A stretch of DNA of 41,715 nt. Origin: Candidatus Heimdallarchaeota archaeon. Its GTDB lineage: Archaea; Asgardarchaeota; Heimdallarchaeia; Hodarchaeales; Hodarchaeaceae. Where the stretch lies: positions 1 through 41,715 of the forward strand of contig DXJL01000005.1 of assembly GCA_019057635.1 (NCBI GenBank). The letters run 5' to 3'. Below the pieces are notes generated by a model. That model did not search any database and had not been told where the DNA came from. It saw nothing but the letters and a program-made list of their open reading frames with translations. Below, piece after piece: positions 30,858 to 41,026 of this stretch (the stretch's first letter is position 1; every line of letters begins with the position of its first letter). The translations under genes and the position numbers were made by a program.

Positions 30858-32891
30858 TTAGAACTGAATTTCTCCCATCATTTGACGACGAGTAATCAGA
30901 CCCTCAACGACTTCAGGATTCGCTAGAGTCATTGTATTACCAATATCCTTCTGCTCTGCAACTGCTTTCAAAATTCTACGCATAATTTTTCCTGATCGAG
31001 TTTTAGGAACCGCGGTTGCAAACATGATAATCTCAGGATAAACTGCAGGACCAGCCACAGATCGTACATGCTTTTGAATATTCTTTTTCATATCCTCGCT
31101 CGCATCTTCGTCATTCATTAATGTAATGTACGCGAATATTGTTGCTCCTTTAACAGGATGAGGATAGGGAATAACCGCACTTTCTGCAACTTTTGGGTGT
31201 GAATTTATTGCCGATTCAACTTCTGCTGAGCCAAGACGATGCCCTGAAACTTTTATTACATCATCTGACCGGCCCAAGATGAAGTAATAGCCTTCATCAT
31301 CGATTTGGGCATAGTCACCAGTAAAGTAGTGTCCTGGAAATTGTGTGAGATAGGTACTTACAAAACGCTCGTGATCACCCCAAACCGTTCGCATGAGTCC
31401 TGGCCAAGGTTTATCATAAGCAAAGTATGCTTGTGTATTTGGTGTTTCTATTTTACCTCCCGTTTCGTCTAATAAGACGGGATTAATACCAAGAAAGGGG
31501 AATGTACAACTTCCGGGTTTCATTGGTGTAACAGCTCCAAGATTGACCATCATATATGATCCTGTTTCTGTTTGCCAATAACTGTCAACGATCGGTCGTC
31601 CTATGGGCTTCTCTCCACTCGATCCTTTTCCTACCACGTCCCAGTACCATTTCCACTCTGGCCAGTTACACACTTCACCAACAGTTCCTATCATCTTAAG
31701 CTTGGTGAGATCCCATTTTGTGACATTGTCATCTCCTAGTTTCATTAATGCACGGATAGCTGTAGGGGCAGTATAGAAATGAGTTACACCGAATTTTTCA
31801 CAGATTTCCCAGAAACGGCCGCCGTGAGGCCAAGTCGGAACTCCTTCATACATCACAGAAATAGATCCCAAAGCGAGTGGGGAATAGATAATCTGAGTAT
31901 GGCCGGTAATCCAACCAATATCTGCGGTACAATACCATACATCTCGGGATGCAGGTGTGTCACCTTTAAGATCAAGTAGACAAGAATAATCCCATACATA
32001 ATAATTCGTGGATACACCAAATACCAAATATCCAGCAGTTGTATGGACAACACCTTTAGGTTTACCAGTTGTACCAGAAGTGTAGAGGATGAACAAAGGA
32101 TCTTCGGCATCCATAGGTTCACTCTCACAAACTGGAGATTGTTCTTCCATAAGGGCTAAGAAGTCAACATCCTTTTCATACTCGTAAACTTCTCCACCTG
32201 TGAGTTTAATAACCGCAACATTTTCAATTGAATCACAGGTGTCAATAATTCCTTTGAGATTATCTTTCATTGGCCGATTCTTTCCAGCTCTTCGGACTTC
32301 ATCAGCAACTACGAGAACTTTACATTCCGAATCGTCTATTCTATCCTTTACGGATTCAGCGGAAAAACCTCCAAACACAATGGAGTGAATTGCACCTATT
32401 CGAGCACATGCAAGCATAACAATTGCGAGATTCTCAATCATGGGTAACCAAAGACAGACTCGATCACTTTTCTTAATCCCTAATGCCTTCAATGCATTTG
32501 CAGCTTTGTTCACCTGTTCTGTTAAAGATTTGTAAGTAAATTTCTTCACAGAATCGTCTTCTCCCATCCAAATGAGTGCAACTTCGTCACCATACCCTTT
32601 TTCAACCCAACGATCCAAACAGTTATAGGTGACATTTAGTTTTCCCCCAACAAACCATTTTCCTACAAATTCGTCATGATCTCCAGTTGGAGGTTGCCAC
32701 ACTTTTTCATAGGGGGTAAACCAATCAATTTTTTTCGCTTCTTCGGCCCAAAATTCTTCAAAATTTTCGACTGAATACTTCCATTTCTCAAAGTATGTGT
32801 CCATATTTTGAATATGGGCCTTCTCTGCCAATACTGGCAAAGGGTAATATTTTTTTGCCTTTTCTTTCTCTGTTTCTGTAAGCTCAGACAT
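30858..32891 (-). CDS. acs: Acetyl-CoA synthetase (AMP-forming)
   Basis: Activates acetate to acetyl-CoA through an acetyl-AMP intermediate, 677 residues. Visible motifs are FILYTSGTTGKPKGVVHTT (about residue 268 onward; P-loop), the DSYWQTETG adenylate motif (about 430), YFTGDYAQIDDEGYYFILGRSDDVIKVSGHRLG (quoted in parts: TGDYA, GRSDD) and the catalytic K635 in RSGKIMRR. It is divergent from the OFA transporter; between them are palindromes around a TATA box. The ATG at 32891 fits the family N-terminus. Confidence 0.95.
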   Translation of the reverse strand: MSELTETEKEKAKKYYPLPVLAEKAHIQNMDTYFEKWKYSVENFEEFWAEEAKKIDWFTPYEKVWQPPTGDHDEFVGKWFVGGKLNVTYNCLDRWVEKGYGDEVALIWMGEDDSVKKFTYKSLTEQVNKAANALKALGIKKSDRVCLWLPMIENLAIVMLACARIGAIHSIVFGGFSAESVKDRIDDSECKVLVVADEVRRAGKNRPMKDNLKGIIDTCDSIENVAVIKLTGGEVYEYEKDVDFLALMEEQSPVCESEPMDAEDPLFILYTSGTTGKPKGVVHTTAGYLVFGVSTNYYVWDYSCLLDLKGDTPASRDVWYCTADIGWITGHTQIIYSPLALGSISVMYEGVPTWPHGGRFWEICEKFGVTHFYTAPTAIRALMKLGDDNVTKWDLTKLKMIGTVGEVCNWPEWKWYWDVVGKGSSGEKPIGRPIVDSYWQTETGSYMMVNLGAVTPMKPGSCTFPFLGINPVLLDETGGKIETPNTQAYFAYDKPWPGLMRTVWGDHERFVSTYLTQFPGHYFTGDYAQIDDEGYYFILGRSDDVIKVSGHRLGSAEVESAINSHPKVAESAVIPYPHPVKGATIFAYITLMNDEDASEDMKKNIQKHVRSVAGPAVYPEIIMFATAVPKTRSGKIMRRILKAVAEQKDIGNTMTLANPEVVEGLITRRQMMGEIQF

Positions 32892-32940
32892 AGTATCACC
32901 CAGAAAATTTTTAAATTAAAATTCTGTATGAATGATGCCA

Positions 32941-32997
32941 TTGACATTTTATAAATAGTGTCAAGGTGGTGTTACAGAGCGTTAATTGACTCTGTAA
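32941..32997 (-). promoter_or_regulatory. acs promoter with two palindromes
   Basis: TTGACA (32941-32946) and TGTCAA (32959-32964) are inverted repeats with a 12-base spacer that holds the TATA box TTTATAAA (32948-32955), about 57-64 bases before the acs ATG. A second palindrome, TTACAGAG (32972-32979) with CTCTGTAA (32990-32997), lies just upstream. A repressor bound to the first would block TBP access. The half-site resembles the boxes upstream of satD. Confidence 0.55.
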
Positions 32998-33342
32998 TCC
33001 AATTCAAAATAGTTCGTTTCCAGATTAAGAAGTTTATTTCTTGTATTGTAATTAATATATAACAGATTGTTATTTCTTGCACGAAATAAGGAATAAAAAG
33101 TAGATTAACATTCTTTCGGATAGTTTCCCTAGTTCTAATTTTAAGATAAGGTTTACGAACAGAATTTTGTTGGGTTCAGAATTATAACTTCTGCCCGGTT
33201 CTAAAATAATAGTCCAAAAAACGGCTTTATTGTATCCATTATTAATTCAACTTATCTCACTTTAAATATATATACTCACAAAAATTTTCGAAATTCAGGT
33301 CATATTTACAATATAGAACCATTCTTTCACAATATTCAAAAC
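32998..33342. promoter_or_regulatory. Upstream region of the OFA transporter gene
   Basis: A 345-base AT-rich region without a gene. TTTAAATATATATA (33261-33274) is a strong TATA candidate for the plus-strand transporter at 33343. A GAACAGAA / TTCTG-type imperfect repeat occurs around 33157-33200. Nothing else is supported. Confidence 0.45.
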
Positions 33343-34662
33343 ATGCTGGTGAGTAAACTGACAGAGACTTCCGATACATTGTATAATCGGTATCTTGTTG
33401 TTATAGGTGCACTTATCGTTCAACTTTGTCTCGGCTCTATTTATGCCTGGTCAATCTTTCAGACTTCTTTAAAGAAAGCACCATACAATTTAGGTACATT
33501 TGAAAGCTTGTTACCTTTTGCAATTGGATTAGCGACTTTTGCAGTGGTAATGATTTTTGCCGGGAAATGGCAAGATAAAGTTGGTCCACGTCGTGTTGCA
33601 ACGACGGGAGGAATCCTGCTTGGAGTGGGATATATTTTAGCAACAGGTGTAACTTTTTTTGAAACAGATCCCAATCTTTCTCTAATTTGGCTTGTTCTTA
33701 CCTATGGTATAATAGGTGGGGCAGGTATCGGGTTAGCATATGTTTGTCCTATTGCAGCACTCGTTAAATGGTTTCCCGACAAAAAAGGATTAATTACAGG
33801 CATTGCAGTTGCTGGATTCGGTGCTGGTGCTTTGATATTTGCACGTGTTGAGACAGCTTTTATCAAAGTTATTGCCCGAGATCCTGAAGGAATTATAATA
33901 GAAAGTGATATTGCTCCTGCATTATTTATCTGTGGATTAATTTATCTTATTGCAGTTATCCTCGGTGCACAACTTCTAAGAAATCCTCCTAAGGGATGGA
34001 CACCTGAAGGATGGCAGCCTCCTGCACCTACAGCTACAGGTTTAGGTCGGGATTATGAATGGCGTGAAATTCTCAGAACTCCACAGTTTTGGTTACTTTG
34101 GAGCATGTTTGTTCTTGCAGCTACAGCAGGATTGATGACATTAGGAATTCTAAAAACATTCCTTCAAGCAGCAAATAGCGCAATTGATGATAATTTAGCA
34201 GCATCCATCGTGGGAATCTTGGCTATATTTAATGCAGGTGGCCGTATTTTTTGGGGTTTTGTATCCGATAAAATCAACCGCGCTCCCACCATGATCATGA
34301 TGTTTGCCCTTCTTGCAATAGCAATGTTTGCTTTTGGTTTCCAAACTGAAATTCTTATGATAACGGTAATAGCATGTATTATTGGACTTTGTTTTGGGGG
34401 TAATTTTGCATTATTCCCATCCACTACCGCAGACTATTTCGGAACAAAAAATGTTGGTAATAATTATGGATTTGTCTTTTCTGCCTATGGAGTTGCAGGA
34501 ATACTTGGAGCTATAATTCCCGCCGTAGTTATTGATGCAATCAAAGGCAGTAGCACGACCATTACAGGTTCTTCTTATGCACCTGCTTTTATCGTTTGTG
34601 CGGTCGGAGCTATTGTTGCAGTGGGATTAGCTGCATTCGCAGAATACCTAAACCGAAAATAA
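33343..34662 (+). CDS. OFA-family MFS transporter
   Basis: A 439-residue major facilitator of the oxalate/formate antiporter family, with about 12 membrane helices. The first helix has GALIVQLCLGSIYAWSIF (about 17-34), the family signature. GKWQDKVGPRR (about 74-84) is the loop 2-3 MFS motif, and IGGAGIGLAYVCPIAALVKWFPDKKGLITGI (cited by position, about 125-155) matches OFA proteins. The substrate is probably a monocarboxylate or dicarboxylate. Its placement divergent from acs suggests acetate or a related acid, which is inference. Confidence 0.9.
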   Translation: MLVSKLTETSDTLYNRYLVVIGALIVQLCLGSIYAWSIFQTSLKKAPYNLGTFESLLPFAIGLATFAVVMIFAGKWQDKVGPRRVATTGGILLGVGYILATGVTFFETDPNLSLIWLVLTYGIIGGAGIGLAYVCPIAALVKWFPDKKGLITGIAVAGFGAGALIFARVETAFIKVIARDPEGIIIESDIAPALFICGLIYLIAVILGAQLLRNPPKGWTPEGWQPPAPTATGLGRDYEWREILRTPQFWLLWSMFVLAATAGLMTLGILKTFLQAANSAIDDNLAASIVGILAIFNAGGRIFWGFVSDKINRAPTMIMMFALLAIAMFAFGFQTEILMITVIACIIGLCFGGNFALFPSTTADYFGTKNVGNNYGFVFSAYGVAGILGAIIPAVVIDAIKGSSTTITGSSYAPAFIVCAVGAIVAVGLAAFAEYLNRK

Positions 34663-34701
34663 GCGAGAATTCCTCTCCTTTTTTTCTCCCTTTTTATTTT
34701 T

Positions 34702-35235
34702 CTAAACTAGGCCTAGTTTCTGAAAATCAGCAACTAATTTTTTTCTTTCTAGCCAAGCATCCTGAATTGCGCCTAGATCTTCCAGAATTTCATTTGTTAG
34801 TCTACTACTGTCAGAAAGCATACCGCTTTCAATCGAGTCATCAAATTGCTTTATTTTCTCATCTAATCGGTCAATTACATCTAGAACTGTTTTTTCTAAA
34901 GTGTATAAATAGCCTAGATCAAAGTCTTTGATTAAACCAGAATCAAAGAAAGTACTTATCCCATATTTCGACGCTTTAATTAAATATCGGGAATCTGTGA
35001 AGCTAGAAACCAATCTATCAAGATCTGACCAAGTCGTAATCATCTGACTCATCAACGCAGCTTCTTGAATTTTCTTAACATCATCTGAGCAGGTCGATAA
35101 ACGATTTTCTAGATATTTTTTGATTGAAGTATCAGAATGTTTTCTATCTGGTTGTTTTTCATAGCAAAGGTAACCAGGAATTTGCCTATTTAGCTTTTTC
35201 CGTGCATCGCTACTCTCTGGATCTAGTTTCGGCAT
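34702..35235 (-). CDS. Hypothetical helical protein, last gene of the MoxR operon
   Basis: A 177-residue soluble protein, not recognised. The N-terminus has PGYLCYEKQPDRKHSDTSI, with the rest in long helices (KKIQEAALMSQMITTWSDLDRLV; LYTLEKTVLDVIDRLDEKIK; parts cited). It starts 22 bases after the membrane-protein stop and is on the same strand, so it is probably the last gene of the MoxR/DUF58 operon. Perhaps a cytosolic accessory factor. Confidence 0.6.
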   Translation of the reverse strand: MPKLDPESSDARKKLNRQIPGYLCYEKQPDRKHSDTSIKKYLENRLSTCSDDVKKIQEAALMSQMITTWSDLDRLVSSFTDSRYLIKASKYGISTFFDSGLIKDFDLGYLYTLEKTVLDVIDRLDEKIKQFDDSIESGMLSDSSRLTNEILEDLGAIQDAWLERKKLVADFQKLGLV

Positions 35236-35257
35236 GATTTTTCTCTCAAGAGGGAGG

Positions 35258-36643
35258 TTAAGTCTGTTCTTCCTCCTCCGTGTCTAATAGTTCTTCCTCC
35301 TCCTCCTCTAATATCCTCTCATCTTCGGATGGTTCACTAGCAGCTGTGGGTTGCGGAGCAGAGCGATCAAAATCAACTAGAGTGTCTATTCGCTGTACTA
35401 CACGCTCCATGACTTTCCTAGTTTTACCACTTGTCAAATATTTTAAAATAACACCAACGAGTATAAGAATTAAAGCCATATTTAAGATAAGTATTGTCTG
35501 GAATTCTGGCTGGGATATTTCGAGACTATCCACCAATGCTGGAAAGATGAAAAGCTTTATCCCGAATATTTCAAGATTCAATACACCCTCGGGGGCCATA
35601 ATGAAATATGCAAGGACTACTACCGCGATAATTCGAAATATCATGGCTGGAATGAAATATTTGATTAATGCGCTCGCATCTGGCTGAGCTGTTTGAGCGG
35701 CTAATTTTAAATCTACACGTGGATCACTTTGTTGAAGGTTAGCAAGATAAGACTGCAATCTCATCATAGATTTCGGATCACGAACCGTTTCTCCCCTTTT
35801 AAATACACGTCGCTCGACCATTTCACGCAAATAGCTTGCTGCTAATAGGCCATGTTTACTTGATTGCATACTTTGTATTGATTGATCGGTACTTTTAGCT
35901 CCTTCTTCAATTGGTACAAAGGTTCTGATTCGTTTAAGGTGGCGTTGAATTCTTTTCTCTCGTTCCGACATTGGTTCAATAATATTGAGCGTATACGAGG
36001 TTTGAAATGCCACTTCGAGGAGTAAATACAACAAGAAGCCCAATGTGAAGATTGGACTTAAAATCATTGACAACAATGAGCTAGTATCAATCTGGGTTGA
36101 GATTTTTATATTCTGAGTAAAAATTGCGACAATCAAGATCAGTTGAAAACCTAAAAATGAATAAATTGCCAATTTTGTATCGCCTTCGCGTAGAAAGCCT
36201 ATTCCTGAGAAAAATGCAATTGGTAATAAAATCAAAATTGTTGTCGCACCAAAGAAGATTGAGAATTCCTGGATAATATCTACTTGAGCAAGATCAATGG
36301 TTGAATGAGGATAAAAACCATTATCAGGGTTAAAAATGCTAGCAAGCATTTGCTCTATGTCACCAATATTAATTGTCCCTAAACTTGGATCTCCAATGAT
36401 ATTTCCAAGGAAAGGAATAGACGCTTTACCTGCAAGAATAGAATTGGTAATTAATTTCGCTATTCCCCCCATAGCACTTACAATCGCTTGAACAATCAGC
36501 ATTACATAATTTAGAATCTCAAAAACTCTAGTAAAATCAAACATTGCGGAATCGATACTGGAAATTACAAGGAATCCCGAAAAAATAAACAAGACCATAT
36601 AGATAACTCGGAAGAAGTATGCTGCGCCTTGACTTGTTGCCAT
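35258..36643 (-). CDS. Polytopic membrane protein of the MoxR operon
   Basis: A 461-residue membrane protein with about eight predicted membrane segments: near residues 8-30, 42-65, 128-150, 160-180, 190-212, 325-350, 360-375 and 382-405. A large cytosolic loop (about 220-320) contains basic and Gln-rich sequence. The C-terminus is an acidic tail with runs of Glu. No family is recognised. It starts five bases after the DUF58 stop, so it belongs to the same transcript. It may anchor the DUF58/MoxR complex. Confidence 0.65.
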   Translation of the reverse strand: MATSQGAAYFFRVIYMVLFIFSGFLVISSIDSAMFDFTRVFEILNYVMLIVQAIVSAMGGIAKLITNSILAGKASIPFLGNIIGDPSLGTINIGDIEQMLASIFNPDNGFYPHSTIDLAQVDIIQEFSIFFGATTILILLPIAFFSGIGFLREGDTKLAIYSFLGFQLILIVAIFTQNIKISTQIDTSSLLSMILSPIFTLGFLLYLLLEVAFQTSYTLNIIEPMSEREKRIQRHLKRIRTFVPIEEGAKSTDQSIQSMQSSKHGLLAASYLREMVERRVFKRGETVRDPKSMMRLQSYLANLQQSDPRVDLKLAAQTAQPDASALIKYFIPAMIFRIIAVVVLAYFIMAPEGVLNLEIFGIKLFIFPALVDSLEISQPEFQTILILNMALILILVGVILKYLTSGKTRKVMERVVQRIDTLVDFDRSAPQPTAASEPSEDERILEEEEEELLDTEEEEQT

Positions 36644-36648
36644 TTTGA

Positions 36649-38118
36649 TTACACCGAACCTTTTCCAACTTGTTTTCCTTTCATATACGTCTTTATTACA
36701 TTAGGAAGAATATCATCAGGACCTACATTGATGATTTCTACCCCAAGTCCTCTTAAACTATCTTCTACTTGTTTTCGATATCCTAAATATTCCTCAAAGA
36801 TGGCCTCGGCAATGGCTCTTTCAGTAGTTGATAAGTCAGTCAGTTTCGTTTCGAATAATGGTCCAAAAGGTGAAATTACTGTTATCCTGTTTTTTCTGGA
36901 ACGTGCTCTTTTGGCTGCTTCAGTAAAAATCTCTGAATCAGAAGATTCTAGGTCAGTTAAAAAAACATAAAATGATGCTCTTGGTAATCTTTGCATAACA
37001 TAGTCCACGGCGGCAAGAGGATCTGAACGACCTTCTGGTTCAACTAATGCGAGTATTTCTAGAAGTTGATGAAACATCGATTTCTTTCCCCCAGGAGGTA
37101 AATAAGATGTGGGTCTGTCAGCATACGTTAATAGTCCAAAAAGATCTTGTCGTTCTTCAGCCATCTTCATGACTAGCATCACCGATCGGATGGCAAAATC
37201 TAATTTTGTGTTGTTTGGGATACCAGCCCCCATACTTCCACTGTGGTCAAGAAATAGAACGATACGAATATTCTTTTCAGCTTCAAATTCTCGTACCATT
37301 AATTCCCCTGTACGACTAAAGGCTTTCCAGTCTAATGATTTGAAAGGTGCTCCAGGATAATAACGTGCTAAAGAATGGAAATCATCGCCCATGCCTTTTT
37401 GTTTTGTTTTATGAGCGCCAAACATTTTGCCTTGTTGCCTTCGCTTACTCAATGCCTCCATTCTACGAATATCTTCGTATGATGGATAGCATAACACTTC
37501 AGTATAAAAGTGCCTCACATCTTCTTCAAAATAGAAACCTAATCGATCATGAATAATGACTTTCACAGGGCCTATCTGATATACTCCCCTCGTGCTAACC
37601 TGTATTATATATGAGAATTCTTTCGTTTCATGACCAGCTAATTGAGTTATAATGAAATTCTCCCCTATTACAATTTCAAACATATCTGGTATAGCATCAT
37701 ATATTTCTAGAAAATCAATTCTTTTTCCACCAGTGTTTTCTACTCTAACTGTTACATGTACGTACTCCCCTGCAAAAGCTTTTTCTCTATCTACCCTACG
37801 TGTAACGCGTATTAATGAAGCATTTGCCGATGCTCTGAAGAATGGTAATCCTATGACACTAGCCAGAATCAGTAAAGTTCCTAAAAACATACTGTAATCT
37901 ACAATCGGAGAACTGTTTAAAATTTCAAAAGCTTCGAGAAATTCCATTCCTTCAGGCAAACCGCTTGCTGTTTGATTGCCAGATTGTTGTATTAATCCCT
38001 CTCCACTAAAGAGAATCGGAACCATAGTAGTAACTGTTCCAATTCCCTTCGCGCTGAGTCCAACCGATAGAAGTAAGATTCCTCCAATAGCAATAAAAGC
38101 ACCGCGAGACGAAAGCAT
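36649..38118 (-). CDS. DUF58 / von Willebrand A-like protein
   Basis: A 489-residue protein with two N-terminal membrane segments (about 5-27 and 77-95). An extracytoplasmic beta-rich domain follows (VTVRVENTGGKRIDFLEIYD around 125-145). The DUF58 region is marked by DDFHSLARYYPGAPFKSLDW and ARTGEL-type sequence, and then a vWA domain with the MIDAS-like DHSGSMG (about residue 290). These proteins act with MoxR AAA+ ATPases, probably as chaperone or assembly factors for membrane or secreted complexes. It lies 46 bases downstream of moxR. Confidence 0.88.
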   Translation of the reverse strand: MLSSRGAFIAIGGILLLSVGLSAKGIGTVTTMVPILFSGEGLIQQSGNQTASGLPEGMEFLEAFEILNSSPIVDYSMFLGTLLILASVIGLPFFRASANASLIRVTRRVDREKAFAGEYVHVTVRVENTGGKRIDFLEIYDAIPDMFEIVIGENFIITQLAGHETKEFSYIIQVSTRGVYQIGPVKVIIHDRLGFYFEEDVRHFYTEVLCYPSYEDIRRMEALSKRRQQGKMFGAHKTKQKGMGDDFHSLARYYPGAPFKSLDWKAFSRTGELMVREFEAEKNIRIVLFLDHSGSMGAGIPNNTKLDFAIRSVMLVMKMAEERQDLFGLLTYADRPTSYLPPGGKKSMFHQLLEILALVEPEGRSDPLAAVDYVMQRLPRASFYVFLTDLESSDSEIFTEAAKRARSRKNRITVISPFGPLFETKLTDLSTTERAIAEAIFEEYLGYRKQVEDSLRGLGVEIINVGPDDILPNVIKTYMKGKQVGKGSV

Positions 38119-38164
38119 TCAAGGATACACCTTTGCACCAAATTTAATTGACGGGAATCTTTTG

Positions 38165-39232
38165 TTAATCTTCATCAGCAATTTCTTCTATGTATTCTTC
38201 ATACACCATTTCTTCTTCAACTGGATCGACTGGGAGTATTAAACTATCCCGTACATCCTCAGAAATGCGGATTTGGGTAATTCCTTCTAGTTCAGCCTCA
38301 GGTTTGAGGATAAGACGATGATGTACAACATGCGGAATCATAAGAATAACATCATCTGGGATCACGAAATCTCGTCCATGAATAGCAGCTCTTGATTTTC
38401 CGGAAAGCAGTAAACTCTCACTGCCTCTTGGAGAACAACCTAGAATTAACCGTGGATCTGTACGTGTAGCAATTGTAATATCGCGGATCATCTCTAGAAT
38501 TTCAGGAGATACGTATACTCGTTTTACTACATCCATCATGGCTACGATGGTTTGAGGTGAGACTACTTGTTTAATTCTAGCTGGAACAGGTTCATTCTTG
38601 AACTTAATAATTCTTAATTCGTCATCGGGAGATGAATGGTGTATTATTACTTTAAGCATAAATCGGTCAAGCTGAGCTTCTGGTAAAGGATATGTACCCT
38701 CTTGTTCAACTGGGTTAGAGGTAGCTAAGACAACAAACGGTATTTCGAGTTTGTGTGTTTCTCCTTCTATAGAAACTTGTCCTTCACCCATTGCTTCAAG
38801 CATAGCAGATTGGGTTTTAGGTGGTGCTCTATTTACTTCATCAGCTAATATGACATTACCAAAGATTGGACCTTTTTTCAGTCTAAATGTCCCTGTTTTC
38901 GGATTAAAGATATTTGTACCCACAATATCCGATGGAAGCATGTCAGGAGTAAATTGGATCCGACTGAAATCAGTACCAAGACATTGTGAGAATGTATTAG
39001 CCATATATGTCTTTCCAATTCCTGGAACCCCTTCTAAATAAACATGCTTTCCAGTTAGCATTGCTATCCAAAGCATTTCAAATATTTCAGTTCTTCCAAT
39101 GTATACTTTACGAATTTCCCCCATTATTTGTTGATATGCTCGTGCGATATCACTTACATCAAGCATTTCAAGCGTGATTTCATCACTCGTGAAATCCTTG
39201 CCCTTAGCACTGGTATTACTCATTTCTTCCAC
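38165..39232 (-). CDS. moxR: MoxR-family AAA+ ATPase
   Basis: A 355-residue MoxR AAA+ protein. Walker A GVPGIGKT is at residues 68-75, Walker B VILADEVN with D131-E132, then SAMLEAMGEGQVSIEG, the sensor LATSNPVEQEGTYPLPEAQLDRF (about 168-190, quoted in part: ATSNP), and SPRGSESLL in the lid. This matches the MRP/APE0892 group of MoxR. It works with DUF58 vWA proteins. The C-terminus is an acidic tail. It is third in the minus-strand operon after the DUF4129-like and DUF4350 genes. Confidence 0.93.
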   Translation of the reverse strand: MEEMSNTSAKGKDFTSDEITLEMLDVSDIARAYQQIMGEIRKVYIGRTEIFEMLWIAMLTGKHVYLEGVPGIGKTYMANTFSQCLGTDFSRIQFTPDMLPSDIVGTNIFNPKTGTFRLKKGPIFGNVILADEVNRAPPKTQSAMLEAMGEGQVSIEGETHKLEIPFVVLATSNPVEQEGTYPLPEAQLDRFMLKVIIHHSSPDDELRIIKFKNEPVPARIKQVVSPQTIVAMMDVVKRVYVSPEILEMIRDITIATRTDPRLILGCSPRGSESLLLSGKSRAAIHGRDFVIPDDVILMIPHVVHHRLILKPEAELEGITQIRISEDVRDSLILPVDPVEEEMVYEEYIEEIADED

Positions 39233-39269
39233 TTCTTATCTATTAGCATGCATTATTATTTATTTCTCA

Positions 39270-40982
39270 TTAGCTTATTACTGATCCTATATTTTTGAGG
39301 AAAAAGTAATGATCGAGGAATTCCTCTTCAGTTATCAATGATCGTAATTCAATTATGTTTTCAATTAATGAAAAGTTCTCCATGAGATTTTTATAGGAAA
39401 AAGTCTCTGGAAATTCATTAATCAAATATGTAGCAATGACATCAGGAGTTAAATCCTCCTCAGGACTATAACGCCTAATAACATTTCGTTTTAACCTTCT
39501 AAAAATTAGTTCAAGCCCTCTTGAGTATTGTCTGTATTCAAGAAACCATCTCATTTTCACAGCAAAGAAACTTCGTCCATAATAACGTTCAACTCGTGTG
39601 AGTAGCAATGGTTTTGCCTGAGTCTTTCTTGGAATAAATTTACGTGACAAAATTAATGTAATGGGCACTAAGAAAATTGCGAACAGTGGAAACATCGTTA
39701 TCATATCCAAGAATTTAAGATAAAGACTTAAGGGGAATATGGGTGTTAATGGATTGTTTGCCAGATGTCCTTCATCAAAAATAATTGTTTGCCCAGGTCG
39801 TTCATTCATCATAATTCTTATGACATTATCTGCGAATGCGCGGTTATCATATCGGCTAGCATTTGGATACTTTACGACGTTTTCCGTATCTAGGTATTGA
39901 TTTATGAATATTGAGGGGTCTGAACACAAAATTATCTGCCCCCCTAGCGGAAAGGGAAAGTACACGAATACGGGGAAACCAATATTTGGATTTGCCCATT
40001 CGTCCAGATTTGGCTCAATACTGTTAACATCGGCTTTTGCTGATGCTATATCAGATTCCATCCATGCTTGTGTGCTACTATACAATACTGCGATTTGAAG
40101 ACTAAATGACATATCAGGGAGCTCAACTCCTGGAGGTAATTCTAAATTTTCATAAGCAGATGCGGCCGAGGCAGGAAATTCTCCCATCGGAACCCATTTG
40201 GTGATGTATTCGGTTGCATTAGGGTTTGTTTCAGTATTGTTGGGGTCAGGGTAGCGAACTTTCATAGTAATAATTGAGGCAAAGTTCCCAATTACACCAT
40301 TCCCACTCAATCCCGTTGTGAAATCAGTTACCCAAGGAGCAGGCATTTTATAGGTTGTCCCTTCTTGAGATGTACTCGGAGAATGGAAGATAGGTGTAAG
40401 TGGGGTATCATCATAACTACCTTGATCAGCTAACAAACTCCCATTAAAGGCAATCCCTGCAATTGGGAATGGAAATGAAGTATTTTCTCCAGCTGTGCCT
40501 GTATCCATTCCAAGCGGGTTAGTACCTCCTGAATCACCAAATCCCATCGATCCCAAATCGATCTCTGAGATAAATCCTAAAAATATAGATAAAACACTTA
40601 GAATGTCGTTGCCTGTACCAAAATCATCAGCAATTATCACTCTTCCACCATTTATGGCGTACATCAAAATTGCTAGCGATTCTGAAAAGTCGTAATGAAC
40701 AGCTGGTCCGAGAATGATTAATGACCCTTGATTGCCCCCTATTTCGGATTGGTTCAAACGGTTGAGGACATTACTACTTCCTACAATTGTGGAAATTTGT
40801 GCTCCTTTCTCAACAAACCGATCTTTAAACGTACTAGCACCGTTCCAACCAGTATTATAAATCGAAAAATTGGTTGAGTTATTCGTAAAAAGAAATCCGA
40901 ACATGGAAGCAGATACGAACGGATAAGAAATGAATATGGCTAGAATAATAAGAGCACTGGTTGTTTTATTGATCTCAGCCAT
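39270..40982 (-). CDS. DUF4350-type membrane protein
   Basis: A 570-residue protein with an N-terminal membrane helix (about 8-28), a long extracytoplasmic domain, and a second helix near residues 430-455 followed by a cytosolic basic tail. The early extracytoplasmic part reads SIYNTGWNGAS...LIILGPAVHYDFSESL...GGRVIIADDFGTG, the DUF4350 (GATase-like) signature. The second repeat of the same idea ends in RPGQTIIFDEGH. DUF4350 proteins occur with MoxR, DUF58 and DUF4129 in bacteria and archaea; function is unknown. The neighbouring genes support membership in this operon. Confidence 0.75.
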   Translation of the reverse strand: MAEINKTTSALIILAIFISYPFVSASMFGFLFTNNSTNFSIYNTGWNGASTFKDRFVEKGAQISTIVGSSNVLNRLNQSEIGGNQGSLIILGPAVHYDFSESLAILMYAINGGRVIIADDFGTGNDILSVLSIFLGFISEIDLGSMGFGDSGGTNPLGMDTGTAGENTSFPFPIAGIAFNGSLLADQGSYDDTPLTPIFHSPSTSQEGTTYKMPAPWVTDFTTGLSGNGVIGNFASIITMKVRYPDPNNTETNPNATEYITKWVPMGEFPASAASAYENLELPPGVELPDMSFSLQIAVLYSSTQAWMESDIASAKADVNSIEPNLDEWANPNIGFPVFVYFPFPLGGQIILCSDPSIFINQYLDTENVVKYPNASRYDNRAFADNVIRIMMNERPGQTIIFDEGHLANNPLTPIFPLSLYLKFLDMITMFPLFAIFLVPITLILSRKFIPRKTQAKPLLLTRVERYYGRSFFAVKMRWFLEYRQYSRGLELIFRRLKRNVIRRYSPEEDLTPDVIATYLINEFPETFSYKNLMENFSLIENIIELRSLITEEEFLDHYFFLKNIGSVIS

Positions 40983-41026
40983 GATTTTTCACTTCATAAA
41001 CAAGTATTAATCGTTCATCGTCGTTT

